57,363 bases of DNA from Clostridia bacterium (GTDB lineage Bacteria; Bacillota; Clostridia; Christensenellales; Aristaeellaceae): contig JAFUGS010000095.1 in the NCBI GenBank assembly GCA_017469265.1, positions 1-57,363 of the forward strand, in the 5' to 3' direction. The notes under the pieces are model-generated. The model saw only the letters and a program-made list of their open reading frames with translations, had not been told where the DNA came from and searched no databases. Positions within the stretch are counted from its first letter, which is position 1; the number at the start of each line of letters is the position of its first letter. Shown piece by piece: positions 7,749-16,306 of this stretch. The translations under genes were made by a program, and so were the position numbers.

Positions 7749-10184
7749 ATGTCCGTTTGGAAAAAGAGGGTTTGCCGCGGGTTCCTTTGCACGCTGCTGC
7801 TGGTGCTGGCCTGTGGGGCCGCTCTGGCGCTGACCTATCCCTTCCTGACCACCACGACGGACTCTGTCCGTCTGCGGCGCAGCGCGTCCGGTACGGCCAC
7901 CGTGCTGGAGACGATTCCCTCCGGCGCGCAGGTGGAAGTGCTGGGTAAGACGGGCAGCTACTATAAGGTGAAATACAACAGCCGCACCGGGTACGTCCAG
8001 AGCGGCTACATCAACACGGAGAAGGACGCGATGACCCAGGTCACGCCGGAGCCCATGGAAGTGGTCTCCGAATATCCCTATACCACCGTGACCCGGGAAA
8101 AGGTCAACCTGCGCGCCAGCCGCTCGGTCCGGGCAACGCTGCTGAAGAAGATCCCCCAGGGCGCCACCATCACGGTGAACGCCAACGGCAGCACCTGGGC
8201 GGAGGTGGAATACAACGGCATTTCCGGATACGTCAAGAACGAGTACATCGTGCTGAAGGAAGTCAAGAAGGTCAAGGTCACCCCGACTCCCACGCCGATG
8301 CCCACGCTGAGCCCTGAGGAGAGCGCGGCGGAATACGTCATTCTGGAAAAGGGCAGCGAAGGGTCGGAGGTCAAGGCCCTGCAGCAGGCGTTGATCGAGC
8401 TGGGCTTCCTGAAGGGGTCGGCGGACGGCAAGTTCGGCTCGGCCACGGAGAACGCGGTGCTCCAGTTCCAGCAGGCGAACGGCTATCCCACCACGGGGAT
8501 CATGGACGCCAATATCCAGGCCTTCCTGTATGCCGGGAAGCCGAAGAACGCCTCCGGCAAGGCGACGAAGGTAACCACGGTGAGCCCCGTGGCCGGCGCC
8601 ACCATGAAGCAGCACGCCACCGGCGACGCGGTCAGCGAGCTGCAGACGCAGCTGCAGGCGCTGGGCTATTACGACGGCGAGATTTCCGGCACCTTTGATC
8701 TGGCGACGAAAAAGGCGGTCATTGCCTTCCAGAAAAAGAACGGCCTGACCGCGGACGGCGTGGCGGGGGCGGATACCCAGAAAAAGCTCTTCGCCGCCGA
8801 CGCCCTGAGCAAGGCGGACACGCCGACCCCCAAGCCCACGGCGACGCCTTCTCCGGAACCGACCTACACGATTCCGGAAAAAACCGTGCGGAAGAATGAC
8901 ACCGGCGCGGACGCGAAGGCTGTCCAGAAGCGGCTGAAGGACCTGGGCTACCTGAAGGGCGCGGTGGACGGGAAGTTCTCCGCCGCCAGCGTGGCGGCCC
9001 TGAAGGCCTTCCAGGAGGCGAACGGGCTGACCGCGGACGGCGTGGCGGGTCAGGCTACCTACGCGGTGCTTTTCAGCAATCAGGCCCTGAAGAGCGGCGC
9101 GACGCCCACCCCCGTGCCCGAGGTCACGCCGGTGCCCGGGGACGAGGAATCCGGCATCCCGGTGGACGCTTCCTATGAGACGCTGCGGAAGGGCTCCTTC
9201 AGCGGCGATGTGGCCACCATGCAGCAGGTGCTGATCAACCTGGGCTATCTGAGCGGCGAGCCGGACGGCAATTACGGCACGCAGACGGAAAAGGCGGTGC
9301 GCGCCTTCCAGAAGGTGAACGGGCTGGGGGTGGACGGCACCGCCGGCACCGCTACCCTGACGAAGCTCTACAGCAATGAGGCCATTGCCGCGACGGCGGC
9401 CGTGGCCACGTCCGCCTCCGGGACGGCCGCCACGGCGAAAGCCACCGCGACGCCGGCTCCGGACAGCACCAACCTGAAAAAAGGATCCACCGGGGACGCG
9501 GTGAAATCCATGCAGCAGCAGCTGATCAAGCTGGGGTATCTGACGGGCAAGGCGGACGGCACCTTCGGGTCGAAGACCTACGCGGCGCTGGTGGCCTTCC
9601 AGAAGGCCAACAAGCTGACCGCGGACGGCGTCGCCGGGACGAAGACCCAGGCGAAGCTGAACAGCAGTGACGCGGTGGCCGCTTCCGCCGGTGAAACTAC
9701 CGCCACCGCCACGGCCGCGCCGGTAAAGGTCGCCCCCGCGCTGACAGGCACGCCTTCCGCCAGCCGGGTGCTGTACGCGAACTGGTACACCACGGTGAAG
9801 GACGTATGCCGCAGCTATCCCTACGCCACGATTTATGATTATGAAACCGGGATTTCCTGGCAGATTCACATTTTCTCCCTGGGCGCCCACGCGGACTATG
9901 AGCCGCTGACGGCGAATGATACCTCCAAGATGCTGAAGGTTTTCGGCGGGCAGACCTGGAATCCCCGGGCGGTCTGGGTGGTTTTCGCCAACGGCAGCGT
10001 GTACATGGCCTCCACCCACAGCATGCCCCACAGCGTGGTCCACATTACGGACAACAACTTCGCGGGCCACTCCTGCCTCCACTTCCCGCGGACCCAGACC
10101 CAGGTGGAAGCCATCGGCGTCTACGCCACCAGCCACCAGAGCACCATCGACGCCGGCTGGGCCAAAACCCAGGCCATGAAGTAA
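7749..10184 (+). CDS. Secreted SH3b / PG_binding_1 repeat protein with C-terminal Cys-His domain
   Basis: An 811-residue exported protein. The signal peptide is residues 1-28 (basic start, hydrophobic core, ALA end). Two bacterial SH3 domains follow (about 30-90 and 105-170; VRLRRSASG and VNLRASRSV are typical openings), then five PG_binding_1 repeats at about 197-255, 285-350, 377-445, 474-540 and 574-640, separated by Thr-Pro linkers. The last 140 residues form a separate domain with a GHSCLHFP core (H774, C776, H778) and an upstream THSMPHSVVH segment. The conserved Cys and His look catalytic, but I cannot name the family. The ATG at 7749 has GGAGG eight bases upstream and fits the promoter at 7656. 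It probably remodels or binds the cell wall. The monocistronic unit ends in a clear terminator. Confidence 0.88.
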   Translation: MSVWKKRVCRGFLCTLLLVLACGAALALTYPFLTTTTDSVRLRRSASGTATVLETIPSGAQVEVLGKTGSYYKVKYNSRTGYVQSGYINTEKDAMTQVTPEPMEVVSEYPYTTVTREKVNLRASRSVRATLLKKIPQGATITVNANGSTWAEVEYNGISGYVKNEYIVLKEVKKVKVTPTPTPMPTLSPEESAAEYVILEKGSEGSEVKALQQALIELGFLKGSADGKFGSATENAVLQFQQANGYPTTGIMDANIQAFLYAGKPKNASGKATKVTTVSPVAGATMKQHATGDAVSELQTQLQALGYYDGEISGTFDLATKKAVIAFQKKNGLTADGVAGADTQKKLFAADALSKADTPTPKPTATPSPEPTYTIPEKTVRKNDTGADAKAVQKRLKDLGYLKGAVDGKFSAASVAALKAFQEANGLTADGVAGQATYAVLFSNQALKSGATPTPVPEVTPVPGDEESGIPVDASYETLRKGSFSGDVATMQQVLINLGYLSGEPDGNYGTQTEKAVRAFQKVNGLGVDGTAGTATLTKLYSNEAIAATAAVATSASGTAATAKATATPAPDSTNLKKGSTGDAVKSMQQQLIKLGYLTGKADGTFGSKTYAALVAFQKANKLTADGVAGTKTQAKLNSSDAVAASAGETTATATAAPVKVAPALTGTPSASRVLYANWYTTVKDVCRSYPYATIYDYETGISWQIHIFSLGAHADYEPLTANDTSKMLKVFGGQTWNPRAVWVVFANGSVYMASTHSMPHSVVHITDNNFAGHSCLHFPRTQTQVEAIGVYATSHQSTIDAGWAKTQAMK

Positions 10185-10211
10185 AAATACAGAAAAGCAT
10201 CATGAAAAACA

Positions 10212-10252
10212 GGGCTGCTGCAGAAGCATCGTCAACTGCAGCAGCCCTTTTT
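10212..10252 (+). terminator. Intrinsic terminator after the SH3b/PG-binding gene
   Basis: A 12-bp perfect stem (GGGCTGCTGCAG with CTGCAGCAGCCC) and a 12-base loop are followed by five T. It separates this unit from the convergent lacI-family gene. Confidence 0.9.
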
Positions 10253-10331
10253 CCATACCTGCCTGATCAGACAGAAACACAAAACAATGGAATAAGACGG
10301 AAAAACCGGCGCCATGTCCCCCATGAAAAGC

Positions 10332-11339
10332 TTATTCGCTTTCCTTCCGGGTGGACTGACGTTCTACAATTTCGGTGCAGATCAGCATTTTTCGACTGAC
10401 ACGCTGCCCGGAGAGCAGAGAGAGCACGTTGCGGGCGGCGGTGATGGAAACATCGTACAGCATGTTGTCCAGGGAGGTCAACGTCGGAATGCTGAGCTTG
10501 GCGTAATTGGAATTGTTGATGCCGATCACCATCATGTCCTCGGGAACGCGCCTGCCCAGGTCGGCCAGGGTGCGAAGGCCAACGACGGCCAGCAGATCTT
10601 CGGAATAGATCAGGCTGTCAATTTCCGGGTGCCGCTGCAGGAGCGTCCTGGTTTCCGCGGCGATGGTGTCGATCTCGTTTCCGCAGATGGAGGTATGAAC
10701 CGGCATCTCAGGGAAGAAACGGGCCATCCCTTCCTCAAAACCGAGCTTTTTCTTCTCATTGCTGGGGGTAACCTGATTCATCAGGAAGGCCGGATGTTTC
10801 CGCCCCTTGGCGGCCAGCAGGGAGACGCATTCCGTTACGCCGCCCTGCTCATCGGACAGAATGCCGTAAATGTTTTCGCCGTTCATATACCCATTGCTGA
10901 TTACCACGGGGATGGAGGGAAGATACAGGGAGATCGCTTCCCGAACCAGATCGGTCTGATAGATGGAGCCTACCAGGATAAGCGCTTCGATTTTGCGCTG
11001 GCTGAGAGACTGGAAGTAAGCGACCCAGTTGTTTTCATCCCTTCCGGTATTGTGAATCAGACAGGTATAGCCGTTGGCAGAAAGCTCTTTTTCGATAAAA
11101 TAGATTCCATTGGTGTGATGGGTGGTCCGAATATCCGAAATCAGTACGCCAATGAGCCTGGAGGACTGTTTGACCAGTTCCCGGGCGGATTCATTGGGAA
11201 CATAGTTATGCTCGGCCAGCAGTTTCAGGATCCTGGCGCGGGTTTTCGCGTTTACCGTGGATTTGTTATTGACCACCCGAGAAACGGTGCTTGCAGAAAC
11301 TCCAGCCATTTTGGCGATATCATAGATGGTAACCTGCAC
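10332..11339 (-). CDS. LacI-family transcriptional regulator
   Basis: This 335-residue repressor-type regulator has an N-terminal LacI helix-turn-helix (IYDIAKMAGVSASTVSRVVN, residues 5-24), the hinge region, and a periplasmic-binding-protein-like effector domain (from about residue 60, SSRLIGVLISDIRTT). It lies at the distal end of the minus-strand catabolic operon but is separated from it by a terminator and has its own promoter. Its likely target is the palindrome TTGCAATCGGTTGCAA on the operon promoter about 12 kb away, which has the centre and symmetry typical of LacI-family operators. The effector would then be a substrate or intermediate of that operon. The assignment of target is inferred from position and operator type. 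Confidence 0.93.
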   Translation of the reverse strand: MQVTIYDIAKMAGVSASTVSRVVNNKSTVNAKTRARILKLLAEHNYVPNESARELVKQSSRLIGVLISDIRTTHHTNGIYFIEKELSANGYTCLIHNTGRDENNWVAYFQSLSQRKIEALILVGSIYQTDLVREAISLYLPSIPVVISNGYMNGENIYGILSDEQGGVTECVSLLAAKGRKHPAFLMNQVTPSNEKKKLGFEEGMARFFPEMPVHTSICGNEIDTIAAETRTLLQRHPEIDSLIYSEDLLAVVGLRTLADLGRRVPEDMMVIGINNSNYAKLSIPTLTSLDNMLYDVSITAARNVLSLLSGQRVSRKMLICTEIVERQSTRKESE

Positions 11340-11368
11340 GCCATTCCCTCCCCCTAATTCCTGTGATC

Positions 11369-11397
11369 ATTGTACAAATCCTGGAAATGAAAGTCAA
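11369..11397 (-). promoter_or_regulatory. Promoter of the LacI-family gene
   Basis: On the minus strand TTGACT and TACAAT are separated by exactly 17 bp, 30 bp before the ATG. A TTGCAA half-site resembling the operon operator lies just upstream (near 11412-11417), which could allow weak autoregulation. Confidence 0.75.
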
Positions 11398-11429
11398 TCT
11401 AAATCAGCAGGTTTGCAACAGGTTTCTGA

Positions 11430-11470
11430 AACAAAAAGAAAGGGGCGCGCGGAAACGTGTTCCGTGCGCC
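11430..11470 (-). terminator. Terminator of the catabolic operon
   Basis: An 11-bp stem (GGCGCACGGAA paired with TTCCGCGCGCC, one G-U) is followed on the minus strand by a CCTTTCTTTTTG tract directly after the NHL-propeller gene. Confidence 0.8.
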
Positions 11471-11482
11471 TGAGAACGTAGT

Positions 11483-12577
11483 TTAGTCTTTGATCCGCTT
11501 CAGGGCGATGCACTGATGTTCCGTGTTGGCATGGGTGGGGAAGAGATACAGGTTTCCTTCCTCATCACAGGCCACGGAATGCGAGCGCAGGTCGCCGTTG
11601 AATTCGCCCAGCTCCGCCACAATGTTGAAGTCCGTGTCGAAGATGGTCAGATAGCCGGCACGGCCGCCGACGTAAATATACTGTCCGTCAGCATCAATTC
11701 CGCTGGGCTGGCCGAGATCACCCTTGGCATAGAACAGCAGATTTCCTTCGTTGTCAAATACATGCACGGCGTCCTTTTCCCGGTCGCAGAGCCAGACATG
11801 ATCCTTCGCGTCCACGCAGATGGAGTGCGGTACCAGGAATTTGCCGGGCACATCCACATTGTCGAAGAAATGCTCGTATCCGGAGCCGCCCCAGGTTTTC
11901 AGCAGCTTGCCGTCGGGGCTGAATTTATGCATCGCGCAGTTGCCATAACCGTCGGAGACATAGATGTTGCCCTGGCTGTCATAGTCTACATCGGTGGGCT
12001 TGTTGAAGGGTTCGCCCAGGGTAATATCCTTATGCATCAGGTACCACTCGAAGGAACCGCCGCAGGCTTCTTCGTGGAGCGGTTCGGTGGCGACAACGCC
12101 TTTATGCATCCGGAAGTCTGTGAAGGCATTTGTATTGTAGCCATTGTCGCAGGGATCACCGGGCTTTCCCAGCCAGCCAATGACTTCACCGGTTTCCAGA
12201 TCCATTTCGGAGAAGGCATTGATGCCCACATGGGCGATCAGCATGGATTTCTGATCATTTTTGATCTCGAAAAAATGCATGGAGCCAATTTTGCCGGCTC
12301 CGATGGAACGGACATAGCTGCCGTCCTTGTCCAGCTGGATGATCATGTTCGGAGGGTTGGGGGACATGAAGCTGCCGCCCCGCAGGCCGAGGTAGATGTT
12401 TCCTGCTTTGTCACAGCAGCCGCCGGATATATTGCCCTGGAAGGGGACGTATTTCAATTCTTCCGGCATGTTCTGCATGAAGTCCAGGATCACTTCATAC
12501 TTGAACTTTCCATCCGCGGACTGAATGAATTTTTTCATCACCTGACGGCGATTGGGGTTTCCGTGCTTGATTTCCAT
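11483..12577 (-). CDS. NHL-repeat propeller, peptidyl-hydroxyglycine lyase (PAL)-like
   Basis: A 364-residue cytoplasmic protein with no signal peptide. It has repeated NHL-type blades, most clearly DSQGNIYVSDGYGN and VPHSICVDAKDHVWLCDRE. The VSDGYGN and PHS...DRE pair resembles the lyase domain of peptidyl-alpha-hydroxyglycine alpha-amidating lyase and related bacterial six-bladed propellers. In bacteria these relatives are mostly uncharacterised; lactonase or lyase activity on a small molecule is possible. I chose the ATG at 12577 because AAAGAAAGGAAGG precedes it; an in-frame ATG at 12673 lacks a ribosome-binding site and overlaps the upstream gene. It is the last gene of the operon, 92 bp after the YhcH-like gene. 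A second, unrelated propeller (15167-16219) is encoded in the same operon. Confidence 0.8.
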   Translation of the reverse strand: MEIKHGNPNRRQVMKKFIQSADGKFKYEVILDFMQNMPEELKYVPFQGNISGGCCDKAGNIYLGLRGGSFMSPNPPNMIIQLDKDGSYVRSIGAGKIGSMHFFEIKNDQKSMLIAHVGINAFSEMDLETGEVIGWLGKPGDPCDNGYNTNAFTDFRMHKGVVATEPLHEEACGGSFEWYLMHKDITLGEPFNKPTDVDYDSQGNIYVSDGYGNCAMHKFSPDGKLLKTWGGSGYEHFFDNVDVPGKFLVPHSICVDAKDHVWLCDREKDAVHVFDNEGNLLFYAKGDLGQPSGIDADGQYIYVGGRAGYLTIFDTDFNIVAELGEFNGDLRSHSVACDEEGNLYLFPTHANTEHQCIALKRIKD

Positions 12578-12669
12578 GGTAGATCCTTCCTTTCTTTGCG
12601 ATGGTATATACAAAGTGCTTTGCAGCCGTTGAAAAGAGGAACCGGCGGACAAAATATCCAGTGGCTGCC

Positions 12670-13122
12670 TCATACGGGAACCTTGAGGACGATTTTCCGT
12701 ACCGGCATGGGATTTCCGGCGGCGATATGGGGCTTATGGGCATCCTCATAGGCGACGACGGTATAATCCCCTTCCCGCAGATAAACGCAGCCGAACTGCG
12801 CGGGATCCGCGTAAAACTGAATGTCGTTTTCCGGACTGTAAGGAATTTTGGTGACAAGCCCGTCCCGAATGCAGACACCGATTTTTTCTTCACCCTTTAC
12901 CATGTAGTGAATGTCGAAATACTTTTCGTGCGTCTCAAAATCCAGCTCGGCTTCGGGCTGGGTGGTGTACTCCTGGACGCTGGCGCGGACCCCATGATCC
13001 AGATCGATCCAGCCCAGGGGCAGTTCCACCAGGTCCTGCCGATCCAGAAAAGCGAAAGCGGTTTTAAACTTAGGATCCTGAAGGTCGTACTTATAGGCGG
13101 TGTTCAGTGCTCCATAAAACAT
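12670..13122 (-). CDS. YhcH/YjgK/YiaL family protein
   Basis: This 150-residue cupin-fold protein matches the YhcH/YjgK/YiaL family (DUF386). It has the typical MFYGAL start, the FETHEKYFDIHYMVKGEE core with metal-binding His and Glu residues, and the DAHKPHIA segment near the C-terminus. Family members occur in sugar and sialic-acid operons and are thought to act as epimerases or sugar-binding enzymes, but few have been tested. GGAGGAGACCC precedes the ATG. It lies between the MFS transporter and the NHL propeller. A perfect 6-bp hairpin (CCGTGT/ACACGG) in the 134-bp gap before it lacks a T run. Confidence 0.9.
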   Translation of the reverse strand: MFYGALNTAYKYDLQDPKFKTAFAFLDRQDLVELPLGWIDLDHGVRASVQEYTTQPEAELDFETHEKYFDIHYMVKGEEKIGVCIRDGLVTKIPYSPENDIQFYADPAQFGCVYLREGDYTVVAYEDAHKPHIAAGNPMPVRKIVLKVPV

Positions 13123-13256
13123 GATGGGTCTCCTCCTTGTCTTTGATCAGTGCTTTTGCGCTTTCAGGGGCGCGGGGGAACCGTGTGGGAACACGGCGGT
13201 TCAATATGAGCGAACCCGGACAGCGTTTCATCCGGAAGACGCGCCGGGAAAACGCT

Positions 13257-14441
13257 TTATGAGAGGGACTTTCGCTTTTGCCAGGCTACCTGCGCCGCGA
13301 TGAGCGCCGCGATGACCAGGGCCAGGCATCCGGCAAAGAGGAAGCGGAAGCGAACCGCGTCCGTGTTGAAGATTCCTTTGGACAGAGCGGTCAGCAGGGG
13401 GGAAACCAGCGTTCCCAGATTTGCGCAGAGCAGCGTAATGGAGAGCCCCAGTTCCTGCCGGCTTCCACCCGCGTCGGAGCCAAGAATCTGCGCGTGCGGC
13501 ATGACGAAGGTGATTGCGCCTCCGCAGACAATGCCGCCCAGAATGAACAGCGCATAGGAAGGGGCGAAGAAAATGATGCCATAGCCTGTCGCCAGAGAGA
13601 GAAAGCCGAGGGTCATGCAGTGCAGCCCGATTTTCCGGGTCAGCCTGTTCAGGCCAAAACCAACCAGTCCGCCGACGGCCAGCAGCACCGTGGACAGGAG
13701 CCCGCCCCGGGCAGCGGCTGCTTCTGGCGGCACAAATCCGGATTCGCTGACCAGCATGGAGACATTGACCATGGCGACAGAGTACAGCAGGGAAACCGAA
13801 AAGCCCGCCACACAGGGAAAGACCAGTCCCTTCCAGCGGAAGGCTCCCCGGGCGCCATGCGTCTCCATGCTTTTTGCCAGTTTTGTATCCTTTGGATGCA
13901 CGGCCAGGGCCAGGATCAGGCCGGGAATCATGATCAGATAGACCAGAAAGCCGTACCGCCAGTGGATCGCGACAAGATACCCGCCGACGAAGGTCATCAG
14001 CATGGTACCGATGGAAGAGGCACAGGCCCGGACGCCGAAGATACCGACGCGTTCCTCAGGCTCGAACATCTCATTGACGATGGCTGGGGAAACGGTACAG
14101 GCCAGGCTCGTGCCGATGCCCAGGATCGCGGCCCAGATATAAATGACGGTCAAAGACCGGTTGAACAGAAAACCGAGCAGGGCGAACAGCACAGCCAGCC
14201 CGCAGCCAATGGCGGTCAGATACTTTTTGGGATACTTCTCGCACAGCCGGCCTGTAAACAGATTCGTCAGTACCACCGTAATAGACGGAACGGTCATCAC
14301 AAACTGAATCGCTGTTGCGCCAGCGGAAGGAAAGGCTTCGCTCAGGGAGGCCATCAGGGGGGAAAGCCCCGCGCCTCCCATCTGCAACGCGGCAACGAAA
14401 TAAATGGCGATGATATTCCAGGTTCGCTGTTTTCGGGTCAT
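13257..14441 (-). CDS. Major facilitator superfamily transporter
   Basis: A 394-residue integral membrane protein with about twelve hydrophobic helices. The loop between helices 2 and 3 carries the MFS A-motif region as GRLCEKYPKKY, a degenerate form of GxLaDrxGrr, and the two six-helix halves are separated by a charged loop (HPKDTKLAKSMETHG, about residue 190). It starts 4 bp after the SnoaL-like gene and is probably translationally coupled to it. The operon also encodes a complete Opp-type ABC importer, so the MFS protein may handle a different compound, such as export of an end product. The substrate cannot be read from the sequence. Confidence 0.9.
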   Translation of the reverse strand: MTRKQRTWNIIAIYFVAALQMGGAGLSPLMASLSEAFPSAGATAIQFVMTVPSITVVLTNLFTGRLCEKYPKKYLTAIGCGLAVLFALLGFLFNRSLTVIYIWAAILGIGTSLACTVSPAIVNEMFEPEERVGIFGVRACASSIGTMLMTFVGGYLVAIHWRYGFLVYLIMIPGLILALAVHPKDTKLAKSMETHGARGAFRWKGLVFPCVAGFSVSLLYSVAMVNVSMLVSESGFVPPEAAAARGGLLSTVLLAVGGLVGFGLNRLTRKIGLHCMTLGFLSLATGYGIIFFAPSYALFILGGIVCGGAITFVMPHAQILGSDAGGSRQELGLSITLLCANLGTLVSPLLTALSKGIFNTDAVRFRFLFAGCLALVIAALIAAQVAWQKRKSLS

Positions 14442-14444
14442 GAA

Positions 14445-15167
14445 TCAATCCTCCAGCGGGAACTGCAGTTCCGGCAGCGCATCCGTATCATATTGCCAGT
14501 GATAAGTGGTGGGCCCGTTGGGCAGGTTTTCGAAGGAGGGAATGGGATCGGGCGTTTCAAACAGAGATTCCAGCCACATGCCGTCCGTGACCTGTCTGGT
14601 TTTGGCATACCGCACCCAGTCGCTGCCGGCCGGACAGCGGAAGAATTCACTGACATGCAGACGGAAGATCCGCCACTGTCCCTCTTCCTTTCGGAACAGG
14701 ACTTCGTATTTCTGCAGAAGCACTTCCGCCCGATAAGCCTGACCGTTCTCAGTGCGGGAGGACAGCAGGATTCGACGCTGATCCCCTTCCGTCGGCGGCT
14801 GCGCGGAAAGGTCTCCGGCGTCCGTTTCCGTGCAGACGGCCATCCAGGCGCCCCGCGCTTCCGTGCCGCTTTCGGAAATCTTCAGCCACTGGCTGGCGAG
14901 GGTACAGGTCTGCAGGTATCCCGGGATTTCCGCATTGACATAAAAGGTTTTGACCTTCCACAGATTGCGGTAGACGCCGGACGCGCCGTATTCGAGGGAT
15001 GCTTCATCATCCCGGGACCAGAGCTCCGGAACAATTCGCCTCCCCTGCCCCGCGGAAAAATAGAAGGCATATCTGGCCATCAGGTTTTCAACCGCCGCGC
15101 GGTCCTCCAGTGTCAGAAGTCTGTGCTCCAGCCGTGAAAGGCGCTGCTCCAGATCCGGATGATCCAT
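14445..15167 (-). CDS. SnoaL/NTF2-like domain protein
   Basis: A 240-residue protein. It begins with a short coiled-coil-like stretch (LEQRLSRLEHRLLTLEDRAAVENLMARY) typical of the anaerobe branch of NTF2-like proteins, followed by the cone-shaped alpha+beta domain (about residues 30-185). A C-terminal extension ends in YHWQYDTDALPEL. SnoaL-like enzymes include cyclases, isomerases and dehydratases such as BaiE, but many are uncharacterised. The ATG overlaps the stop of the upstream lactonase-like gene (TGATG), so the two are translationally coupled. It lies next to an MFS transporter gene, an arrangement I associate with degradation of small cyclic compounds by gut anaerobes; that association is inference. 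Confidence 0.75.
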   Translation of the reverse strand: MDHPDLEQRLSRLEHRLLTLEDRAAVENLMARYAFYFSAGQGRRIVPELWSRDDEASLEYGASGVYRNLWKVKTFYVNAEIPGYLQTCTLASQWLKISESGTEARGAWMAVCTETDAGDLSAQPPTEGDQRRILLSSRTENGQAYRAEVLLQKYEVLFRKEEGQWRIFRLHVSEFFRCPAGSDWVRYAKTRQVTDGMWLESLFETPDPIPSFENLPNGPTTYHWQYDTDALPELQFPLED

Positions 15168-16219
15168 CAGGTGTCCCTCCTCGTTGATCGCAGGGTTTCG
15201 TCAAGCATGGTGATGGCCGCAGCCGCGGGTGAGGGGATGGAAAGCTTCCATCCCGTGTCCAGCAGGGTTTCCGACTCAATGCGGTGTACGCAGATTTCAT
15301 CTGTTTTTTGCAGGCAGGTGACCACGGCGCGACCATCCGGCGTGATGGCGAAATCTCTCGGAGCCTGTCCGGGAAGCGGCAGGATCTGTTTTCGAGCCAG
15401 GGTGCCGTCTGCCTGGACGGAGAAAAGCGTCAGGGTGCTGTTTTCTCGGGCGGCGGCGATCAGCAGGGCACCGTCGGAAGTGAAGCGCAGGGTGGTGGTG
15501 GCGTAATGGGCAAGGGGCTGCTCCTGGACAGAGATGGTCTGCAGCAGGGTCAAGACACCTTTTTTCTCCGGGTCACTCCGGAAAACATAAATGTCTCCCG
15601 GATCCTGCATCATCGCGTAAATCATCCGGTCCCGAACCGCCAGATAGCGGCAGAAGGGATGCCCGGGGAAAACGAAGGAAGTGACCCGTTCGCCGTTGGA
15701 CGCGCGGTAAACGACCAGCGCGCATTCCGCCAGGGAAATCACGGCGACATAATCATCTCCGATGGCTTCCACACAATGCAGGGCCCGGAACGGGCCGGCC
15801 TCTTCCGGCGGCGCGACGGACAACCGGGCCGGCAGCAGATCGCCGTTTTCATCCAGCGGCCAGGCGACCCAGGTTCCCTGATAGAAATTTGCGCCGTACA
15901 GATTCTTTCCGCGGGGATCCACGGCGATGGCGCAGGTTCGCTGGCCGAAGCTCCGCTGGGCAGAGGTTTCCGTCAGAATCCCGGCTGCGTCACAGGCGAA
16001 GGCATGGGCTCCGCCATCCGCTTTCCCTTTGAAAGTCATTCCTTCACTGGCCGCGTAAAGCCGGCGGCCGCCCCAGGTCAGTGCGCCGGAGTTGTAAACC
16101 TGATGCGTGGCCAGCAGTTCCGGACGCAGCGTTTCGCCGTCCAGCCGAAGGGAGTAAATCCCCTGGCTGCCCCGGACGGAGTTGGTGCCGATAAAGGCAA
16201 GGTAGTCTTTCTTAACCAT
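15167..16219 (-). CDS. Lactonase-family (6-phosphogluconolactonase-like) beta-propeller
   Basis: A 350-residue seven-bladed-propeller-type protein of the lactonase (Pgl/YkgB) family. Typical features are the opening FIGTNS..QGIYSLRLD, CAIAVDPRGKNLYGANF, and the late APRDFAITPDGRAVVTC blade, close to the APRHI-x-FHPDG-x-AYV pattern of the family. No signal peptide is present, so it acts in the cytoplasm. I place the start at 16219, where GGGAG stands nine bases upstream; the ATG six codons earlier has no such site. Its stop overlaps the SnoaL-like start. A strong hairpin separates it from the binding-protein gene upstream and should lower its expression relative to that gene. Confidence 0.85.
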   Translation of the reverse strand: MVKKDYLAFIGTNSVRGSQGIYSLRLDGETLRPELLATHQVYNSGALTWGGRRLYAASEGMTFKGKADGGAHAFACDAAGILTETSAQRSFGQRTCAIAVDPRGKNLYGANFYQGTWVAWPLDENGDLLPARLSVAPPEEAGPFRALHCVEAIGDDYVAVISLAECALVVYRASNGERVTSFVFPGHPFCRYLAVRDRMIYAMMQDPGDIYVFRSDPEKKGVLTLLQTISVQEQPLAHYATTTLRFTSDGALLIAAARENSTLTLFSVQADGTLARKQILPLPGQAPRDFAITPDGRAVVTCLQKTDEICVHRIESETLLDTGWKLSIPSPAAAAITMLDETLRSTRRDT

Positions 16220-16253
16220 GGCAGTGTTCTCCCACATGGGTGATGATCAGCAG

Positions 16254-16292
16254 AAGAGAAAAGCGGGCCTGGCCCGGTTCGACCAGGCCCGC
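16254..16292 (-). terminator. Internal terminator/attenuator after the binding-protein gene
   Basis: A perfect 10-bp stem (GCGGGCCTGG with CCAGGCCCGC) is followed on the minus strand by TTTTCTCTT. It lies between the solute-binding protein and the downstream enzyme genes and likely sets a higher transcript level for the binding protein. Confidence 0.8.
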
Positions 16293-16306
16293 GGGAAGAA
16301 GTCTGA

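Noticed and set aside
13192-13207. Perfect CCGTGT/ACACGG hairpin before the YhcH-like gene as a terminator
   Set aside because: No T run follows on either strand; it may be a processing or stability hairpin only.
16263-16292. GGTTCGA core at 16277 as a possible tRNA T-loop
   Set aside because: It lies in the loop of a 10-bp terminator hairpin, and no acceptor, D or anticodon arms surround it. I found no tRNA elsewhere in the window.
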